Source: Megalobrama amblycephala (lineage: Eukaryota > Chordata > Actinopteri > Cypriniformes > Xenocyprididae). From it: DNA of 64,000 nucleotides. Both the position numbers and the translations under genes were made by a program. Location of the stretch: positions 6,052,047 through 6,116,046 of the forward strand of contig NC_063050.1 in NCBI RefSeq assembly GCF_018812025.1, in the 5' to 3' direction. Shown piece after piece: positions 11,839 to 22,353 of this stretch (position 1 is its first letter; each line of letters opens with the position of its first letter). The notes under the pieces were generated by a model. That model ran no database searches. It was not told the DNA's origin and saw nothing but the letters and a program-made list of their open reading frames with translations.

Positions 11839-12994
11839 TCAGAAGTGGTAAAGCTTCTCTTCCTGAAGAACTGAGATGAATTTAGCTTTCACATCATCTC
11901 TGTGCTTGCGTATAATGTCACAGATCTTTCTCATGCTCTCCTGACTGGTTAAACTCTGTGTGATTTCTGAGTATTGTTCATCATAAATCAGTTGCTGCTG
12001 ACACAGTTTATCTGCAATGATCTGGACATTTTCGACTTTCTGAATGAGATTTGACCAATGGTTATCGAAATATCTTGCTTTATCTGCCTCACTATTCAGA
12101 CATGGCTCGTCTCTCTTAGGATTTATCAGATCAAGTTCATCTTTCTCAAATACTGCAGTCCAGACCACCTCCTTATCCTCCTTTCTGATAAGAGTCATTT
12201 GAAGATCATTCTCCAGACGTGTCTTGACTTTGAAGAAGTTTGGGTCAGTTTCTCTTCTGAATGTGATCCCTTCTTTGGGATGGATAGAGGCACCTGGAAC
12301 GTCAAGAATGTGTGGCGTTTTCATCTGAAATGGCCTGTCAGGTCTGGGATGTGGGATTGGGTCATTTGACTTTTCATTCTTCTCAACTTTTTCTTCTGCA
12401 CAATCATCAACTGGAAAAAAGTAGACATGTAGAATGAGAGGAACTTTAGAACGCATGTAGAGAAGAAGATCGCAGTGTTCATACACTCGCATTATCCAAC
12501 TTATAATTAATGTTGTAAGAGAGAAGGATGGTTGGACAATCTTGGCATGGAATCGGGTCAACTGCACAGGTTCTGTGGTTATTCCTTCATCTTTTACGGT
12601 GAGGACTTTCACAGCATCTTTGAGAGAGGGGTCAGACTCTCCTAAACAGGCGTAATGGGGCAGATGAACTTCCTCCAGTTTCCCTGAGATCACCGTCACG
12701 TCAATCACTGGACCGATCCGGTTACACTGCAGCCTCTCCAGCTCTGTGTTGAGGAAGTGTCCGTCTACGGTACAGTACTGAAGGGTGACGTCACAGTCAC
12801 AGACCCATCGCATTCTGGTCCGGACACACTCGTAACGGCCTGGGTCAGTGCTGACCCTGAACTTTGACCCTCCTTCATCTGTACAGGCCGACGGCTCAAT
12901 CTGAACCCACTGATCAGAATCAGCTATATGGACACAAGACTGACAGTTCAGCAGTGGGTGAATATTGAGCCCAGAAGGTTTGGAGTCAGAGAAC
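11839..12994 (-). CDS. FIIND-CARD exon of NLRP1/CARD8-like immune gene, copy 1 (last exon)
   Basis: The exon starts after the acceptor TTCTTCACAG at 12995 and ends at the stop codon at 11839. It encodes 385 residues: a ZU5-like half with LPHYACLG, the sequence QPSFSLTTL that holds an SF/S self-cleavage motif (F388/S389 of the predicted 615-residue product), a UPA-like half, a charged linker, and a C-terminal CARD of about 75 residues ending KFISVLQEEKLYHF. In mammals FIIND autoproteolysis lets the UPA-CARD fragment be released to activate caspase-1; whether this fish protein does so is inference. The apparent Met at 13053 is intron sequence. The exon joins in phase 2 to the B30.2 exon at 13409 and has no frame damage. 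It is expected to act in the cytosol. Confidence 0.8.
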
Positions 12995-13408
12995 CTGTGA
13001 AGAACCAGAAGAAGGAGGAATGAAAGAGTCAGATGGTTTTGAACAATGTGCAAAATTCAGCATTGAATAAACTAACTAATAAACTTTATGGACTTAAACT
13101 AGGTTAGTTAGCATGAACTAACAATGAAAAACACTAAAGTGTTTATTAATCTCAGTTAATGTTCATTTCAATGTTTATCAAATCATTATTAAAATCATCT
13201 GTCAATATTATTTAATGATCTGAACTAACATGAACTAACAATGAACAATCCAATCTGCATCAGCCAATATATGCTGATCATATCAGGTATCAGCAATAAT
13301 CCAATATCGTGCATCTCTAGTGTTTAGTGATGAATGAAGAACAGAGGATTGAACTATTAATCACAGTCTGGAAAAATCCTTCACTAAGACACAGTATATT
13401 TCACTCAC

Positions 13409-13979
13409 CCGGTTGTGTGTGTATCACTGTTGTTTCTCACAGGAGGTTGTTTAATGTCACACAGACACACTGAGGAATCAGGATAAACCTTAAATCCAGC
13501 ATAGAGGGGTTCAGTGAATGTGGTGTTGAATGTGTGTAAGTGTGTGAGTGTGTGTGTGTCAGAGACGCTGTAGAAGGACAGAGTGCCGGCCGACACGTCC
13601 ACATACACTCCTGCTCTCTTAGAGGATGAACGGTCGACAGGTATATAAGTGAAGTTCTTATTGTGACGGACAGAAAAACTGTTTTCAGTGCAGTTCAGAC
13701 TCCAGGATTTGTCATTGAATCCAAACCAACAGTCACTCCATCCTTTCCTGCTGATTCCTTTATATGTCACTGATATTTCAGCACAACCGCTCCATTCAAA
13801 CTCCCAGTAACAGCATCCAGTCAGACTCTCTCCACACAGAACCTGAGGAACAACTTCAAATCTCTCTGGATGATCAGGATACGACTGATGATCTTCCACA
13901 TATGTGATCTTCCTGTTCTTATCAGACAGAATGAGACGAGTGTTTGCTGTGTTTGGATCCAGTGTGGGATCACAGGCAT
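13409..13979 (-). CDS. PRY-SPRY (B30.2) exon of immune gene, copy 1
   Basis: A 571-nt exon between the acceptor TGTGTTCAG (13980-13988) and the donor GTGAGT at 13408. It encodes a full PRY-SPRY domain: LDPNTANTRLILS, HPERFE, VLCGESLTGCCYWEFEW, GVYVDVSAGTLSFYSV, and EPLYAGF near the end. In fish NLR proteins this exon follows the LRRs and is thought to bind ligands. Here it starts in phase 1 (after the linker exon) and ends in phase 2, matching the FIIND exon exactly. The apparent start codon in front of MCSDACDP is part of the splice acceptor region, not a true start. Confidence 0.85.
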
Positions 13980-14059
13980 CTGAACACAAGAAGAGAGAAA
14001 CATTTCACTAAATGAGACAAATCAACATCAAAACACTAAATGATTGTGTGTCGACCTAC

Positions 14060-14106
14060 ATTTGTGAAGTTCTGCTGTACTTCTGAACTCTCCATAATGA
14101 TCCACA
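14060..14106 (-). CDS. Short linker exon (end of LRR region) of immune gene, copy 1
   Basis: 47 nt between an acceptor ending TTTTGTAG and a donor GTAGGT. It encodes VDHYGEFRSTAELHK, which resembles the tail that follows the last LRR in fish NLRC3-like proteins just before the B30.2 domain. It begins with one base completing a phase-2 codon, so it can join directly to the first exon at 32666-32739, and ends in phase 1 for the B30.2 exon. The same exon is present at 60226-60272 and 63783-63829. Confidence 0.7.
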
Positions 14107-15091
14107 CTACAAAACACAAACTTGATGGCACCAGCATGCTAAAGAAGATTCCCTTTTAACTTAATAATAATAATAATAACAACAACAACAATAATTGACA
14201 TTGACAAAATTAACTCATTATCTTTATTAACTTTATACCAGAGGGCTGTTTCATAAAAGATGCTAAGAAAAGCAAGGATTAAACTCCAAAACCTGACTTG
14301 AATTAACCTAACAAATGAGTTTGGGCTAAAACGGTTTCATAAAAGGTAATTGAAGTTCACGCAGTCCCGCTAATTCGATCCAGGTTCACCTAGTCAAGAT
14401 AATTTCGCGTGCACGCTTTTCTTAAGCAGCCCTAGAGGTCGATCATGGATCAAATCGATCCACCAAGGGAAAGGGCATACATTTTGTGCTATTTTATGCG
14501 TTTGAGACATGGTGTTTTCCTCAGTGCATAACTAACTTTTCACAAGTTTATTCTCCATCTGTAAATGTTAGAAAGTAATGCAAATATTTCCATTTTGCGG
14601 CTAAACTAACAGTGAACGAGCGCTGCTGCGCGCATGCGCGCTAAACAGACGAAATGCAATAGAAGCAATAATTCTAAAATATACATTTCGCTAAAATATT
14701 TCATGTTGGAGATTAAATGTGCCTTTTAATACAATTACATGTACAATTTGTACAATATGTACAATTTTAAACCTACAAGTAAGTGTATTTTTTATGATAA
14801 CAGTAAATGTAAATGGACTATTGTAATGCGGTAAATCAATATACTTTGGGACAATTACTGAGTTTAGATTAATCTTACCAATTAAAATTTAGTCTGTGCA
14901 TATTTATTTTAATTTTTAATTTTGTGATCTTAATTTCTGCTCTTCTAATAACCATAAAGAGTACTAAAGCTGCCAAACAAAACCAGAGAGAAATGTATTC
15001 ATATATTTTAAAACAATCTAATTAAATATTGGGCACAAAACACTTAGCCAGTAAGAAAGGAAAACCTGTAGGTTTTACACACACACACACA

Positions 15092-15095
15092 CACA

Positions 15096-15157
<62 letters not shown>

Positions 15158-15221
15158 CAGGTTGATTGGGACACTTTTTCCCAGTCATTTCAATAGCAAA
15201 AAGTGTCAATCAACCTGAATT

Positions 15222-15254
<33 letters not shown>
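15092..15254. repeat. TA microsatellite flanking a hairpin
   Basis: (TA)n runs on both sides of an inverted repeat whose arms are ATTCAGGTTGATTGGGACAC and its near-complement (about 15154-15222). The same hairpin sits at 18419-18488 in sister copy B with a shorter TA run, so it belongs to the element and the TA tract has expanded in A. Confidence 0.65.
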
Positions 15255-15257
<3 letters not shown>

Positions 15258-15518
15258 TTTGACTACAGTGGGTAGTTCCAGTGAGAACAACATCCATACA
15301 TGCCACTTCAGCAGGCTGCATCTTACTCTGTCACTCTTTTCATAGCTTTTGCTGGCTCTGAAACACTCACTTGGTATTTCTCCTGCTCTTTGTCTAGCAA
15401 AAAAATCACTCATCACTTAATGAAAGCTTACAAATGAAGGCCTGATTGTTTCAGGGGCCTTGACACAGGTTTATTGATTTTGAATTTCTGTGTTACTTTT
15501 ACTGTATTTTCACACTTA

Positions 15519-17015
15519 CAGTTTTTTTCGATTGCTAAACGACAGTGGGCACAACTGGAGTCACATGTGCAAAACTCTAACTACAGTCTGCACAGCAGCA
15601 GTTCATGTGGACCAAACTCTAGTTCGTTTTTCATTGCTTGAACACAGTTTTCAAAACTCTACACACTTATCCCATGACTTTAACCACAACCTGCACAACA
15701 CTGTGGATTTACAGCACTTTGTTCAAATGCTAACACACTGCTGTCAAAACTGTGAACCACACATTCAAAACACAATAGATTTCAGCCTTGTGCCTTTCAA
15801 ACACTGCTGAGTGCAATTTTGCAGGATTAGCCCCTCAATTATTTGTTCGAATTACAGTATGTACTTTTAGTTTCTACCTTTTTTTTCTCATTACTGTAAT
15901 TCCGTAAATTACTACAGACTATTGAAGCAAACTGCTCATTTTCATTTACCTTAAAGAACTGTTATGTTCTAAAAATTTAAATAAATCATGTGAAAGAATG
16001 TCACTCTTTTCTTTGAAGAAAATATTATTTTGTATGAAGTCACTGAAATTGTTCAAACTGTAAAGATGAAAAGATTGTATTTTCTGTGTTGGAGTTTGAT
16101 GCTAGTGTTTTTACTCTCAGTGTGTTCTGAGTGACAGTGTGTGTATCTCAGTGAGGGTTGTGATAGTGTTTGGCTGCACTGAGCCTGTTTTGAGCCATGT
16201 GTTAACTGTTTAGCTCAGGAGACTGTTGGTAGTGCAGACTGTAGTTAGAGTTTTGCACATGTAGCTCCAGTTGTGCTCACTGTCGTTTAGCAATCGAAAA
16301 AAACTGTAAAGAATTGTTATGTTCTAAAAATTTAAATAAATCATGTGAAAGAATGTCACTCTTTTCTTTGAAGAAAATATTATTTTGTATGAAGTCACTG
16401 AAATTGTTCAAACTGTAAAGATGAAAAGATTGTATTTTCTGTGTTGGAGTTTGATGCTAGTGTTTTTACTCTCAGTGTGTTCTGAGTGACAGTGTGTGTA
16501 TCTCAGTGAGGGTTGTGATAGTGTTTGGCTGCACTGAGCCTGTTTTGAGCCATGTGTTAACTGTTTAGCTCAGGAGACTGTTGGTAGTGCAGACTGTAGT
16601 TAGAGTTTTGCACATGTAGCTCCAGTTGTGCTCACTGTCGTTTAGCAATCGAAAAAAACTGTAAAGAATTGTTATGTTCTAAAAATTTAAATAAATCATG
16701 TGAAAGAATGTCACTCTTTTCTTTGAAGAAAATATTATTTTGTATGAAGTCACTGAAATTGTTCAAACTGTAAAGATGAAAAGTTTGTATTTTCTGTGTT
16801 GGAGTTTGATGCTAGTGTTTTTACTCTCAGTGTGTCTGAGTGACAGTGTGTGTATCTCAGTGAGGGTTGTGATAGTGTTTGGCTGCACTGAGCCTGTTTT
16901 GAGCCATGTGTGAACTGTTTAGCTCAGGTGACTGTTGGTAGTGCAGACTGTAGTTAGAGTTTTGCACATGTAGCTCCAGTTGTGCTCACTGTCGTTTAGC
17001 AATCGAAAAAAACTG
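15519..17015. mobile_element. Mariner-type non-autonomous element nested in copy A
   Basis: The terminal inverted repeats start CAGTTTTTTTCGATTGCTAA, and a TA dinucleotide flanks both ends (15517-15518, 17016-17017). Sister copy B has the intact target (CACTTAAAACAATG, about 30400) with a single TA, proving the insertion and its exact size of 1,497 bp. No transposase is seen. Much of its length is a triplicated 355-bp unit. Confidence 0.8.
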
Positions 17016-17017
17016 TA
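15953..17017. repeat. Three tandem 355-bp units inside the mariner-type element
   Basis: Units start at 15953, 16308 and 16663. Each ends with a full right terminal inverted repeat, so the element has one left end and three right ends in series. Units 1 and 2 are nearly identical and unit 3 has a few substitutions and a 1-bp deletion. Confidence 0.85.
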
Positions 17018-18689
17018 AAACAATGATTTGGTAATCCTCTTGTACTCTTCTGTGCTAAGAAATAAGTCTTTGACAGTTCTCTCCCAAGTGCTTCCATTGT
17101 TGTCAGTATTAAGTCTGAGAATGATTCAGTGGGCTATATAACACTTAATTTTTAAGACATTACTTGTCTTTAAATGTTTTGTTTCTCATCATACTTACTT
17201 TTTAATAAAAAAAAAATGCCTTAAACTTACAAAAATATATATATATTTTTTTTTTAATTTAGCACTATTTAGTAAATGTGTGTATTTATATATATATATA
17301 TAATATATATTATATATAAAATATATAAAGTCAATAATTGTATGTGAGAGAGTCAGCTGTAATATTATTGTGTTCCTACTGGTCAGTGTTAGAGGAGCTC
17401 AGCTTAGCCTGACAGTTAGCCTGCTCCAGACCAGGCTAGTTTCCCAGCATAAGTTGCCAGAGTAACTGAGTTTGAACTAATTTAAGTTTGTTTTATGAAA
17501 CAGAATTCGCTGACAACAAGTCTGACTAAGTAAAATAAGCCTGGCTTGTTTTCTAATCTTGTTTTATGAAACAGCCCTCAGTACTTAATTTGAGCCAGAT
17601 CCAGCCAGAGGGCTGTTTCATAAAAGATGCTAAGAAAAGCGAGGATTAAACTCGAATGACTTGAATTAACCTAACAAATGAGTTTGGGCTAAAACGGTTT
17701 CATAAAAGGTAATTGAAGTTCACGCAGTCCCGCTAATTCGATCCAGGTTCACCTAGTCAAGATAATTTAGCGTGCACGCTTTTCTTAAGCAGCCCTAGAG
17801 GTCGATCATGGATCAAATCGATCCACCATAGGAAACGGCATACATTTTGTGCTATTTTATGCGTTTGAGACATGGTGTTTTCCTCAGTGCATAACTTACT
17901 TTTCACAAGTTTATTCTCCATCTGTAAATGTTAGAAAGTTATGCAAATATTTCCATTTTGAGGCTAAACTTCACATTGAACGAGCGCTGCTGCACGCATG
18001 CGCGCTAAACAGACGGGACGCAATAGAAGCGCAGTAATTCTAAAATATACATTTCGCTAAAATATTTGATGTTGGACATTAAATGTGCCTTATGTACACT
18101 TTCAAGTAAGTGTATTTTTATGATAGTAACTGTAAATGTACTATTGTAATGGGGTAAATCAATATACTTTGGGACAATTACTGAGTTTAGATTCATCTTA
18201 CCAATTAAAATTTAGTCTGTGCATATTAATTTTAATTTTGTGATTTTAATTTCTGCTCTTCTAATAACCATAAAGAGTACTACTGTCAAACAAAACCAGA
18301 GAGAAATGTATTCATATATTTTAAAACAATCTAATTAAATATTGGGCACAAAACATTTAGCCAGTAAGAAAGGAAAACCTATAATATATAATATATATAA
18401 TATAATATATATATATAAAATTCAGGTTGATTAGGACACTTTTTCCCAGTCTTTTCAATAGCAAAAAGTGTCCTAATCAACCTGAATTCCATATATGAGA
18501 CCAGAGTATAGATTAAATATGGGCCTTGGAAATGGCTAGCTGACTTTATTGTGCTTTGACTACAGTGGGTAGTTTCAGTGTGGACAACAACCATGCATGC
18601 CACTTCAGCAGGCTGCATCTTACTCTGTCACTCTTCTCATAGCTTTTGCTGGCTCTGAAACACTCACTTGGTATTTCTCCTGCTCTTTG

Positions 18690-19209
18690 TGTAACGGTGT
18701 TTAAAAATAATGTATGTTAAATTCAGCTTAAATTGGGAAACTCGCCATTGGCTGTGACGTCACTCGCGTTAGTGCACATGATATTGCGGGGCGGAGCTCT
18801 ATAATCAGAATCTCATAGCTCGTCCTGCTGGTAAGTCGCATAAATGTTTGCTCCGTCTTAATAATTAAGTCTGGATAATTTTCAGGCCCAAGTTTGAATT
18901 ATAAACCACACAAAAGTTTACTTATTTTGTCTGTCAACTCCTGGTTGTGTAATCGAGTCAAATATGTATTATTTGTGACTATATGATGAAGAGTGTGTTA
19001 ATTGGCCTGAATGTAATCTTCAAACTACTGTTTATTTCATTTAAGACGTTGTATGCGACATCGATGTGCTATATGCTGTATGCTGATAAGCCATTTGGTC
19101 CTGTTTTCCCAGTCTTCTCTTGTCGCAGAGAAACAGTAAAGAAACCCTGAGTGACCATCCACCTGATCTCCATGTGAATTTATTCCATCTACACACACAC
19201 ACAGTCACA
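18690..19209 (+). repeat. 5' LTR (520 bp), containing an intron-like segment
   Basis: TGTAACGG...AGTCACA. A TATA-like CTATAATC lies at 18799-18806, downstream of a TGACGTCA CRE-type box (about 18756). About 20 bp after it a perfect donor, CTG/GTAAGT, starts at 18831 and the matching acceptor TTTATTTCATTTAAG ends at 19045. That this is a real intron is shown by the spliced copy in the 3' LTR. Confidence 0.85.
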
Positions 19210-19210
19210 T

Positions 19211-19225
19211 TGGTGCCGTGACTCG
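19211..19225 (+). promoter_or_regulatory. Primer binding site, tRNA-His
   Basis: TGGTGCCGTGACTCG begins two bases after the LTR and is complementary to the 3' end of tRNA-His (…GAGTCACGGCACCA). Fifteen bases match. Confidence 0.75.
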
Positions 19226-19498
19226 TTGTTTCTTCAATCAAGATGATATCTGAAGCGGCCGAGGGTTCATCTTAAAGTTTCCGTTGGAGTCAGGTGGACA
19301 CAATCTTGTACAGACACTGATAATTTTTTTTTAAAGAAGACAAGAGGAACTTTATTCATTTTTTTATTCACTGAGAGACTTTGATGAATTTGAGATTCAG
19401 AGACATTTATGAAGGACAGTTTTTCAACAGCACTTTCTAGAATTATTTTTTTCCCTTCTATCTATTTTATTCATTGTTTATGTGTACTGATATTCACT

Positions 19499-20881
19499 AT
19501 GAGTGGTTTTGATGACTATAACACTCCAATCTGTGGAAGTAAAGGTAGAGGATGGGGTTTATTGACAGTACCAAAGTCATTACAGTTCAGTGTGCCCAAT
19601 ACCCAGAGTGAAGCGCATGTGCTCATAGACAGTCATGCTTCCAATTCAGATCCATTAGTTTGTGACGGCCCATCCACTAGTCATGAATCAGATGCTTCAG
19701 TAGTACACCAAGGTGTGTTTTCTTCCACTCCATTCCCTAACGCACAGCCTCCAGATGTAATCACTGCAATGGCTGACATGATCAGCCAAGTCGGTCAGCA
19801 AATTGCTGACAGTATAGTCACCAGACTGAGCCCCACACATACAGTTGACATGAACTCAGTATGTAGTCCCTCCAAAAATGTGACGACAGATGAAACCGCT
19901 TCACAAATGCTGGACTTACTACAAAGCCAGTTGTCCATTTCCAGAAATGTGAAAGAACCACCTAGCTTCAGAGGTGAAGTTTCTGATACTATTGACTTAA
20001 GTGAATGGATTGATGTCATGAGAGATTACATAAAACGTAATAATTTGAAAAAAGAACAACAAGCGGAGGAAATTTTGATCCATCTAAGAGGCAAAGCAAG
20101 AGATGTGGTCAAGTTTGGCATAAGAAACAGTGACATTGACATTGTGCATAACCCTGATGCTATCTTCAGTATTCTCAGGAAACACTTTGAGGCAGCTCCC
20201 TGCTCTCCTCTCCCGCTGGCTGACTTCTATACCACCCTACCCAGACCAGATGAGGATGCTTATGAGTACTGGCTCAGGTTAAACCGTGCAGTTGACGTCG
20301 CTGCAGAACGTTTGAAAGAACAGGGTAAAGTTTTGGACTGTCCAGGTACAGAGGTAACCCGCATGTTCATCAGACACTGCCCATGTAAAGAGCTTGCCAT
20401 CACTTTTCGATCTAAAACAATGGACGCATGGTCTGTGCGAGAAGTTCAAGATATTTTGAATGAATATCACTCCGAAACCAGTCTTGTATCTGCAGTGAGT
20501 CATGCTGCGCCCACAAAAATTCCTGTGAACAGAGCTGAAGTGGAACTGTCGACAGCAGCACTTCCATCTACTTCTGATGTCCAGCAGTCTAAATCTTTGG
20601 AAGCTTCTGCATTAGAGCGAGTCATGAGCCTGTTGGAAAAAGTTCTGTTAAAGGAGTCCACTAGCAAAGAGCCATGTCGACGCTCAAGGCCCAACGTAAG
20701 TCTGCCTCGAATAAAAGGACTTAATGACCTGCCATGCACTGTCTGTTCGAGCCCTATTCATTCTGGCCTCACGCATTGTCGTGACAAAAAGTTATGCTTC
20801 CAGTGTCACTCTCCTGACCACTCACGCTTTGTTTGTCCTGAGAGAGTGAAGTCTCCGTCTTCTCAAGAGCTGGGAAACTAG
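19499..20881 (+). CDS. Gag of the Ty3 element
   Basis: The frame is open from 19409, but MSGFDDYN at 19499 looks the likelier start because the preceding residues are hydrophobic and unlike gag. The product has a Ser/Thr-rich N-terminus, a central helical capsid-like region (IDLSEWIDVMRDYIK, LADFYTTLPRPDEDAYEYWLRLN), and a C-terminal cysteine region (CTVCSSPIHSGLTHC, CFQCHSPDHSRFVC), a nucleic-acid-binding knuckle. It ends in TAG at 20879-20881, immediately after a frameshift site through which part of translation would continue into pol. Confidence 0.85.
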   Translation: MSGFDDYNTPICGSKGRGWGLLTVPKSLQFSVPNTQSEAHVLIDSHASNSDPLVCDGPSTSHESDASVVHQGVFSSTPFPNAQPPDVITAMADMISQVGQQIADSIVTRLSPTHTVDMNSVCSPSKNVTTDETASQMLDLLQSQLSISRNVKEPPSFRGEVSDTIDLSEWIDVMRDYIKRNNLKKEQQAEEILIHLRGKARDVVKFGIRNSDIDIVHNPDAIFSILRKHFEAAPCSPLPLADFYTTLPRPDEDAYEYWLRLNRAVDVAAERLKEQGKVLDCPGTEVTRMFIRHCPCKELAITFRSKTMDAWSVREVQDILNEYHSETSLVSAVSHAAPTKIPVNRAEVELSTAALPSTSDVQQSKSLEASALERVMSLLEKVLLKESTSKEPCRRSRPNVSLPRIKGLNDLPCTVCSSPIHSGLTHCRDKKLCFQCHSPDHSRFVCPERVKSPSSQELGN

Positions 20882-22353
20882 AAGATCTACACTCAAGGGA
20901 GGACAGTGTAGATCATGAGAATATTCCTCCAAACCAGTGTTGTATGAATGATCCTACCTCAGTTTATAGTCTTTCTAATTCTGTTGAGCCTGCAGGAAAA
21001 ACTGTCATCTTTCAGAACATGCACAGAGTACAGAGAATTGATAGTCTGTTTTACACACCTGCAATAGTATGGGGCGACCTTCAACTGAAAGCTATGGTTG
21101 ACAGTGGCTCCATGGCATGCACGTTAAGTGAAGCTGCTGAACGTCACTTATTGCAGCACAAGCCTGATTTACAAAAGCTCCCTGCCAACGATGTTGTCAT
21201 AATTGGCTGTGGTGGACAGCGCGTTACTCCAAAAGTGATGTATGAACTTGAACTCTCAGTTTATGCCTGCAAGATGGTTGTTCCAGTTTTAGTCGTTCCA
21301 GGTCAGACCGACGATTTGATCCTCGGTAGCAACGCTATCAAGTGGCTGATTCAAAAAATGAAGGAAACTGATGGATACTGGAGACTTGTGTCCAGCCCAG
21401 CTAACTCGGATGATGTTGAATGTCACCAGTTCTTGTCTCTACTTTCGAATGTGGAACGATGGAAGGGAGAAGACATGCCTGACAAGGTGGGCACAGCTAA
21501 GTTAAAGGAGAGAATAACTCTAGAACCACACCATGAGCATCTTGCTTGGGCTCAGCTTCCTGAGTCAACAGCTGTTTCTGTGGGGAGCACAGTCATTGTT
21601 GAACCAACCCTGTGTAAATGCCGTCCAAGAAATGTGATCATAGGGAGAGTCATCACACCTATGTGGGGCAGTAGATGGGTGCCGTTCAAAATAATGAACC
21701 CTACAGCCAAAGTAATCGTTCTTAAGAAGAACACAAAGATTGTGGATGTTTTCACTTGTATAGCTGTTGAAGAGTTGTCTACTCCTGAGTCCCTGAAAAG
21801 TAATGTTCAGTGTGCTGTGAGTCCAACAAGTCATGTGCGGACCAGTGATGAGAGAACAAACGCTCTGAATAAGTTAGGACTGCAGGATCTGGATTTGGAT
21901 GCTTGTGAAGTCTCAGATGAGTGGAAGGATAGACTTCTGAATCTCATTGAGAAGTATGAGTCGACTTTCTCACGTGGAAAGACAGACTGTGGGGAAGCCA
22001 CCGACTTTGTCCACAAAATTCATTTGGTGGACGAGAAGCCATTTCGACTCCCTTATCGACGTGTAGCCCCCTGCCACTATGAAAAGCTGCGTACTGTCTT
22101 GAATGAGATGGAAGTGAAGGGCATTATAAGGAAATCCCAGAGTGAATATGCATCTCCGTTAGTTTTGGTGTGGAAAAAGAATGGCGACCTTCGTATTTGT
22201 ACAGATTTTAGATGGCTGAATGCGAAGACAGTAAAAGATGCCCACCCACTCCCACACCAAGCAGATGAACTTGCAGCCCTGGGAGGCAACGTTTTCTTTT
22301 CGACTATGGATTTAACTTCTGGCTTTTATAATGTTCCCTTGTTTGAAGAGCAT
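20842..22353 (+). CDS. Pol of the Ty3 element, first part (protease and start of reverse transcriptase)
   Basis: Open in the -1 frame from 20842, overlapping the end of gag by 40 nt. The protease motif MVDSGSMACTLSE is at about 21094-21132. The reverse transcriptase begins with LPYRRVAPCHYEKLR and reaches FRWLNAKTVKDAHPLP and STMDLTSGFYNVPLFEEH, where the frame is cut at 22353 by the L2 LINE. The remaining open sequence to 22527 is LINE, not pol. An internal ATG at 20944 is available but the frameshift makes a separate start unnecessary. Confidence 0.85.
20872..20914 (+). promoter_or_regulatory. -1 ribosomal frameshift signal at gag-pol
   Basis: The slippery heptamer G GGA AAC (20872-20878) is in the gag frame, followed directly by TAG. 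After 5 nt comes a perfect 10-bp stem, GATCTACACT (20884-20893) and AGTGTAGATC (20905-20914), with an 11-nt loop. Slipping back one base leads into pol exactly in the frame that is open. Confidence 0.9.

Larger units (their letters stand above)
14242..17578. mobile_element. Inverted-repeat DNA element, copy A, with a nested mariner-type insert
   Basis: The ends are AGGGCTGTTTCATAAAAGAT on the left and the inverse, TTTTATGAAACAGCCCT, on the right, flanked by a 3-bp CAG duplication (14239-14241, 17579-17581). No transposase is recognised. It contains a CGCGCATGCGCG palindrome (about 14630), a long TA tract and a hairpin, and a complete second transposon at 15519-17015. A sister copy begins only 30 bp further right at 17609. 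Superfamily uncertain (Harbinger-like by 3-bp duplication, unproven). Confidence 0.7.

Noticed and set aside
13980..14003. MCSDACD or MFLSSCVQ as the start of the B30.2 protein
   Set aside because: The ATG and following bases overlap the splice acceptor. The exon joins in phase to the linker exon, and the same arrangement recurs in all three copies.
15097..15155. TA tract as an origin or CRISPR-like array
   Set aside because: Simple dinucleotide microsatellite without spacers.
15490..15810. 106-codon plus-strand frame
   Set aside because: It crosses the left end of the mariner-type insert, and its sequence is terminal repeat and flank.
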